A DNA stretch of 64,000 bases from the NCBI RefSeq assembly GCF_000328705.1, contig NC_019673.1, positions 372,001-436,000 on the forward strand. The letters are read 5' to 3'. Source of the DNA: Saccharothrix espanaensis DSM 44229 (GTDB lineage Bacteria; Actinomycetota; Actinomycetes; Mycobacteriales; Pseudonocardiaceae). Under the pieces are notes generated by a model. It was not told where the DNA came from and searched no databases. It saw nothing but the letters and a program-made list of their open reading frames with translations. Each line of letters begins with the position of its first letter. The first letter of the stretch is position 1. Made by a program: the position numbers and the translations under genes. Positions 62,228-64,000 of this stretch are shown in pieces.

Positions 62228-63223
62228 TCAGCCCCCGGCGGCCAGGTCCAGGGGCTCGTAGGCGGCGCGCAGCCGCAGTTCCGCGCCCGGCGCGGCGCCC
62301 AGGGCGTCCAGCCCGAGCAGGGCCGCGCCGACCACCGGCGGCACGTCGACCACGCGGACCTCGGCGCGCGGCGCGAACTGCCCCAGCCGTTCCCGCACCG
62401 GGTCCACGACGGCGCCGCCGGTGCCGGTCAGCACGCCGCCGCCGAGCACCACGTCCACCGGCTCGTCCAGCAGCGCGAGCCGGCGCAGCGACACCGACGC
62501 CAGCAGGACGACCTCCTCGACCAGCCGGTCGACCACGGTGAGCGCCACCGCGTCACCGCCCGCCGCGACCTGGAACAGCAGCCGGCACAGCGCGTGCGGG
62601 TCGAACTCGACCTGCTCGAAGTGCAGCCGCTCGACCACCTCGGCCAGCGATCCCGCGCCGTAGTGGGCGATCAGCGCGGGCAGCAGCGCGGTCGGTGCGC
62701 CGCGGCCGTCCTCGGCCCGCACGGCCAGCCACAGCGCCTTGCCGCCGATGTGTCCGCCGCCGCCCCAGTCGCCGGAGATCGGGCCCAGGGCGGGGAACCG
62801 GTGCGTCCGGCCGTCCGGCGCCACCGCCACGCAGTTGATCCCCGCCCCGCACACCACGGCCACGCCGATGCCGTTCGACGTGCCGGCGCGCAGCAGCGCG
62901 AACGTGTCGTTGCCGACGACGGTCGTGGCCGACCACCCGCGCTGCTCGATCGCCGTGCGCAGGTCTTCCTCTTCCTGCGGCAGGTCGGCCCCGGCGAGGT
63001 AGGCGGCGGTGTGCGCGGCGATCGGCTCGTCGGGCGCCAGGCCCGCCTGGCGGGCCGCCGAGCGGGCCAGCCCCTCGAACACCTCCAGGCTGCGCGGCAG
63101 GCCGACGTTCTGCGGTGACGCGCCCGGCCCGCGGACCTGGGCGAGCACCCGCCCGTCCAGGTCCACCAGCGCCACCGCGGTCTTGCTGTTCCCGCCGTCG
63201 ATGGCGAGCACCCGGTCGGTCAT
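62228..63223 (-). CDS. BadF/BadG/BcrA-type ATPase, N-acetylglucosamine kinase-like
   Basis: A 331-residue ASKHA-fold kinase. Phosphate-binding VLAIDGGNSKTAVALVDLDG at the N-terminus, GNDTFALLRAG, VVCGAGINCVAVAPDG and GGGVLTG near the C-terminus are characteristic of NagK-like sugar kinases. The ATG overlaps the GH4 stop by one base (TGATG), so a kinase and a glycosidase are made together, suggesting use of a glucosamine- or glucose-containing disaccharide. The substrate is inferred only. Confidence 0.88.
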   Translation of the reverse strand: MTDRVLAIDGGNSKTAVALVDLDGRVLAQVRGPGASPQNVGLPRSLEVFEGLARSAARQAGLAPDEPIAAHTAAYLAGADLPQEEEDLRTAIEQRGWSATTVVGNDTFALLRAGTSNGIGVAVVCGAGINCVAVAPDGRTHRFPALGPISGDWGGGGHIGGKALWLAVRAEDGRGAPTALLPALIAHYGAGSLAEVVERLHFEQVEFDPHALCRLLFQVAAGGDAVALTVVDRLVEEVVLLASVSLRRLALLDEPVDVVLGGGVLTGTGGAVVDPVRERLGQFAPRAEVRVVDVPPVVGAALLGLDALGAAPGAELRLRAAYEPLDLAAGG

Positions 63224-64000
63224 CAAGCCCCCCGGCCCTTCGCCCACGGCAGGAAGTCGCGGTTGTGCGACACCAGCTCGTCGGCCAGCCGGTCGGCGAT
63301 CGCGTGCTGCCCGACCAGCGGGTGCGCCAGCAGCGCGTTCGCCACCCGGTCGCGCCCGCCGTGCACGGCGGCGTCCAGCGCCAGGTGCTCGTAGGCGGTC
63401 ACGTGCGCGATCAGGCCCGCGATCGCGGGCTCCAGCGGCTCCACCGGCAGTGCCCGCGCGCCCTGCGAGGTGACCGCCGCCGGCACCTCGATGACCGCGT
63501 CCTCGGGCAGGAACGGCAGGGTGCGGCCGTTGCGCACGTTGACCACGTGCTGCTCCGCGCCCGTGCCGCCGGTCAGCGCGTGCACCAGTTGCACGGCCGC
63601 CTCGGAGTAGTACGCGCCGCCGCGCTGGGAGAGCTGCTCCGGCTTGGTGACGACGTTGACATCGCCGTACAGGCCGAGCAGTTCCTTCTCCACCCCTGCC
63701 ACGACTTCGGCGCGCGGAGGACTGGTCTTCTGCTGCCTGACAACGTCGTCGTGGTCGTAGAAGTACTTCAGGTAGTACGACGGCACCATGTCCAGCCGGC
63801 GCATCAGCGACGCGGGCAGGCCGATGTGCTCGGCCAGCGCGTCGCCGTGGTGCTCCAGCAGTTCGGGCAGCCGGTCGACGTCGTTGACGAACACCCCGCG
63901 CTCCCACGTGAGGTGGTTGAGCCCGACGTGCTCCAGCCGCACCGACTCCGGCTCGACGCCGAGCAGCGCGGAGGTCCAGCGCTGGAACGTGATCGCCACG
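63223..64000 (-). CDS. GH4 family 6-phospho-beta-glucosidase, C-terminal part (cut by window end)
   Basis: The last 258 residues of an NAD- and metal-dependent family 4 glycosidase; the N-terminal NAD-binding domain (about 160 residues) lies beyond base 64000. Visible: VRLEHVGLNHLTWERGVFVN, with the metal-region His, RLDMVPSYYLKYFYDHDDVV, and a C-terminus with AVTSQGARALPVEPLEP and HPLVGQHAIADRLADELVSHN. GH4 enzymes split by an elimination mechanism. It is upstream of, and coupled to, the NagK-like kinase. Confidence 0.9.
   Translation of the reverse strand, partial: VAITFQRWTSALLGVEPESVRLEHVGLNHLTWERGVFVNDVDRLPELLEHHGDALAEHIGLPASLMRRLDMVPSYYLKYFYDHDDVVRQQKTSPPRAEVVAGVEKELLGLYGDVNVVTKPEQLSQRGGAYYSEAAVQLVHALTGGTGAEQHVVNVRNGRTLPFLPEDAVIEVPAAVTSQGARALPVEPLEPAIAGLIAHVTAYEHLALDAAVHGGRDRVANALLAHPLVGQHAIADRLADELVSHNRDFLPWAKGRGA

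Overview
This is a chromosomal segment of a high-GC actinobacterium, most likely Pseudonocardiales (Saccharothrix, Actinosynnema, Amycolatopsis or a relative). The evidence is the very GC-rich third codon positions, the actinobacterial families (CarD, MhuD, a SARP regulator, an MsiK-type ATPase, tandem LacI regulators), frequent GTG starts, and several genes that begin 6-8 nt after a TANNNT-like -10 box, as expected for leaderless mRNAs. I see no transposase, integrase, CRISPR array, prophage or rRNA. One tRNA gene, tRNA-Thr(TGT), is present.

Layout. (1) 0.2-10.7 kb: a conserved housekeeping block (clpC, pcp, a secreted-type endonuclease/phosphatase, a divergent sirtuin, mhuD, an M1 peptidase, an alpha/beta hydrolase, a 2H phosphoesterase, mutY, a beta-carbonic anhydrase and a proline-rich membrane protein). 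From memory it matches the M. tuberculosis clpC1-mhuD-mutY-canB neighbourhood. (2) 10.7-18.2 kb: two LacI regulators and a maltose-type sugar ABC transporter with its multi-sugar ATPase. (3) 18.4-21.0 kb: a zinc ABC transporter. (4) 21.1-27.6 kb: a GntR regulator and a five-gene translationally coupled operon: a 2x[4Fe-4S] ferredoxin, a substrate-binding lipoprotein with a NosL-like C-terminal domain, a permease, an ATPase, and an AprA/AsfA-like flavoprotein with a HEAT-repeat tail. I read it as a candidate organosulfur (sulfonate) import-and-reduction system; it is the most unusual gene set here. (5) 27.6-32.4 kb: a GGDEF diguanylate cyclase, an MFS exporter and an orphan MBOAT acyltransferase. 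(6) 32.4-40.3 kb: rlmB, cysS, a HAD protein, a PPOX protein, ispF, ispD, carD and, divergently, an LpqE-like lipoprotein and radA. This is the second half of the mycobacterial block, turned around, without disA beside radA. (7) 40.4-46.3 kb: an OtsB-GH15 fusion, otsA, a ThrE-type exporter and tRNA-Thr. (8) 46.7-55.9 kb: a GT87 mannosyltransferase, a small SRPBCC-like protein, a secreted VWA protein, a two-component system, and a membrane electron-transfer module (ferric-reductase-like flavocytochrome, FMN-binding protein, ApbE). (9) 56-64 kb: an ADP-ribosylglycohydrolase, a SARP/NB-ARC/TPR regulator, an SGNH hydrolase, a Thr-rich membrane protein, and a BadF/NagK-type sugar kinase coupled to a GH4 glycosidase cut by the window end.

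Genes that work together: LacI, sugar SBP, two permeases and MsiK (sugar uptake and repression); znuACB (zinc); the ferredoxin-ABC-flavoprotein operon; ispD-ispF-cysS-rlmB with carD; otsA with the phosphatase-trehalase fusion (trehalose turnover); and response regulator, sensor kinase, flavocytochrome, FMN protein and ApbE, where ApbE is expected to attach FMN covalently to the FMN-binding protein. Gene-free stretches longer than 300 bases (16.5-17.1, 30.6-30.9, 46.3-46.7, 55.9-56.4, 60.4-60.7 kb) hold short repeats, strong inverted repeats and one TetR-like gene remnant.
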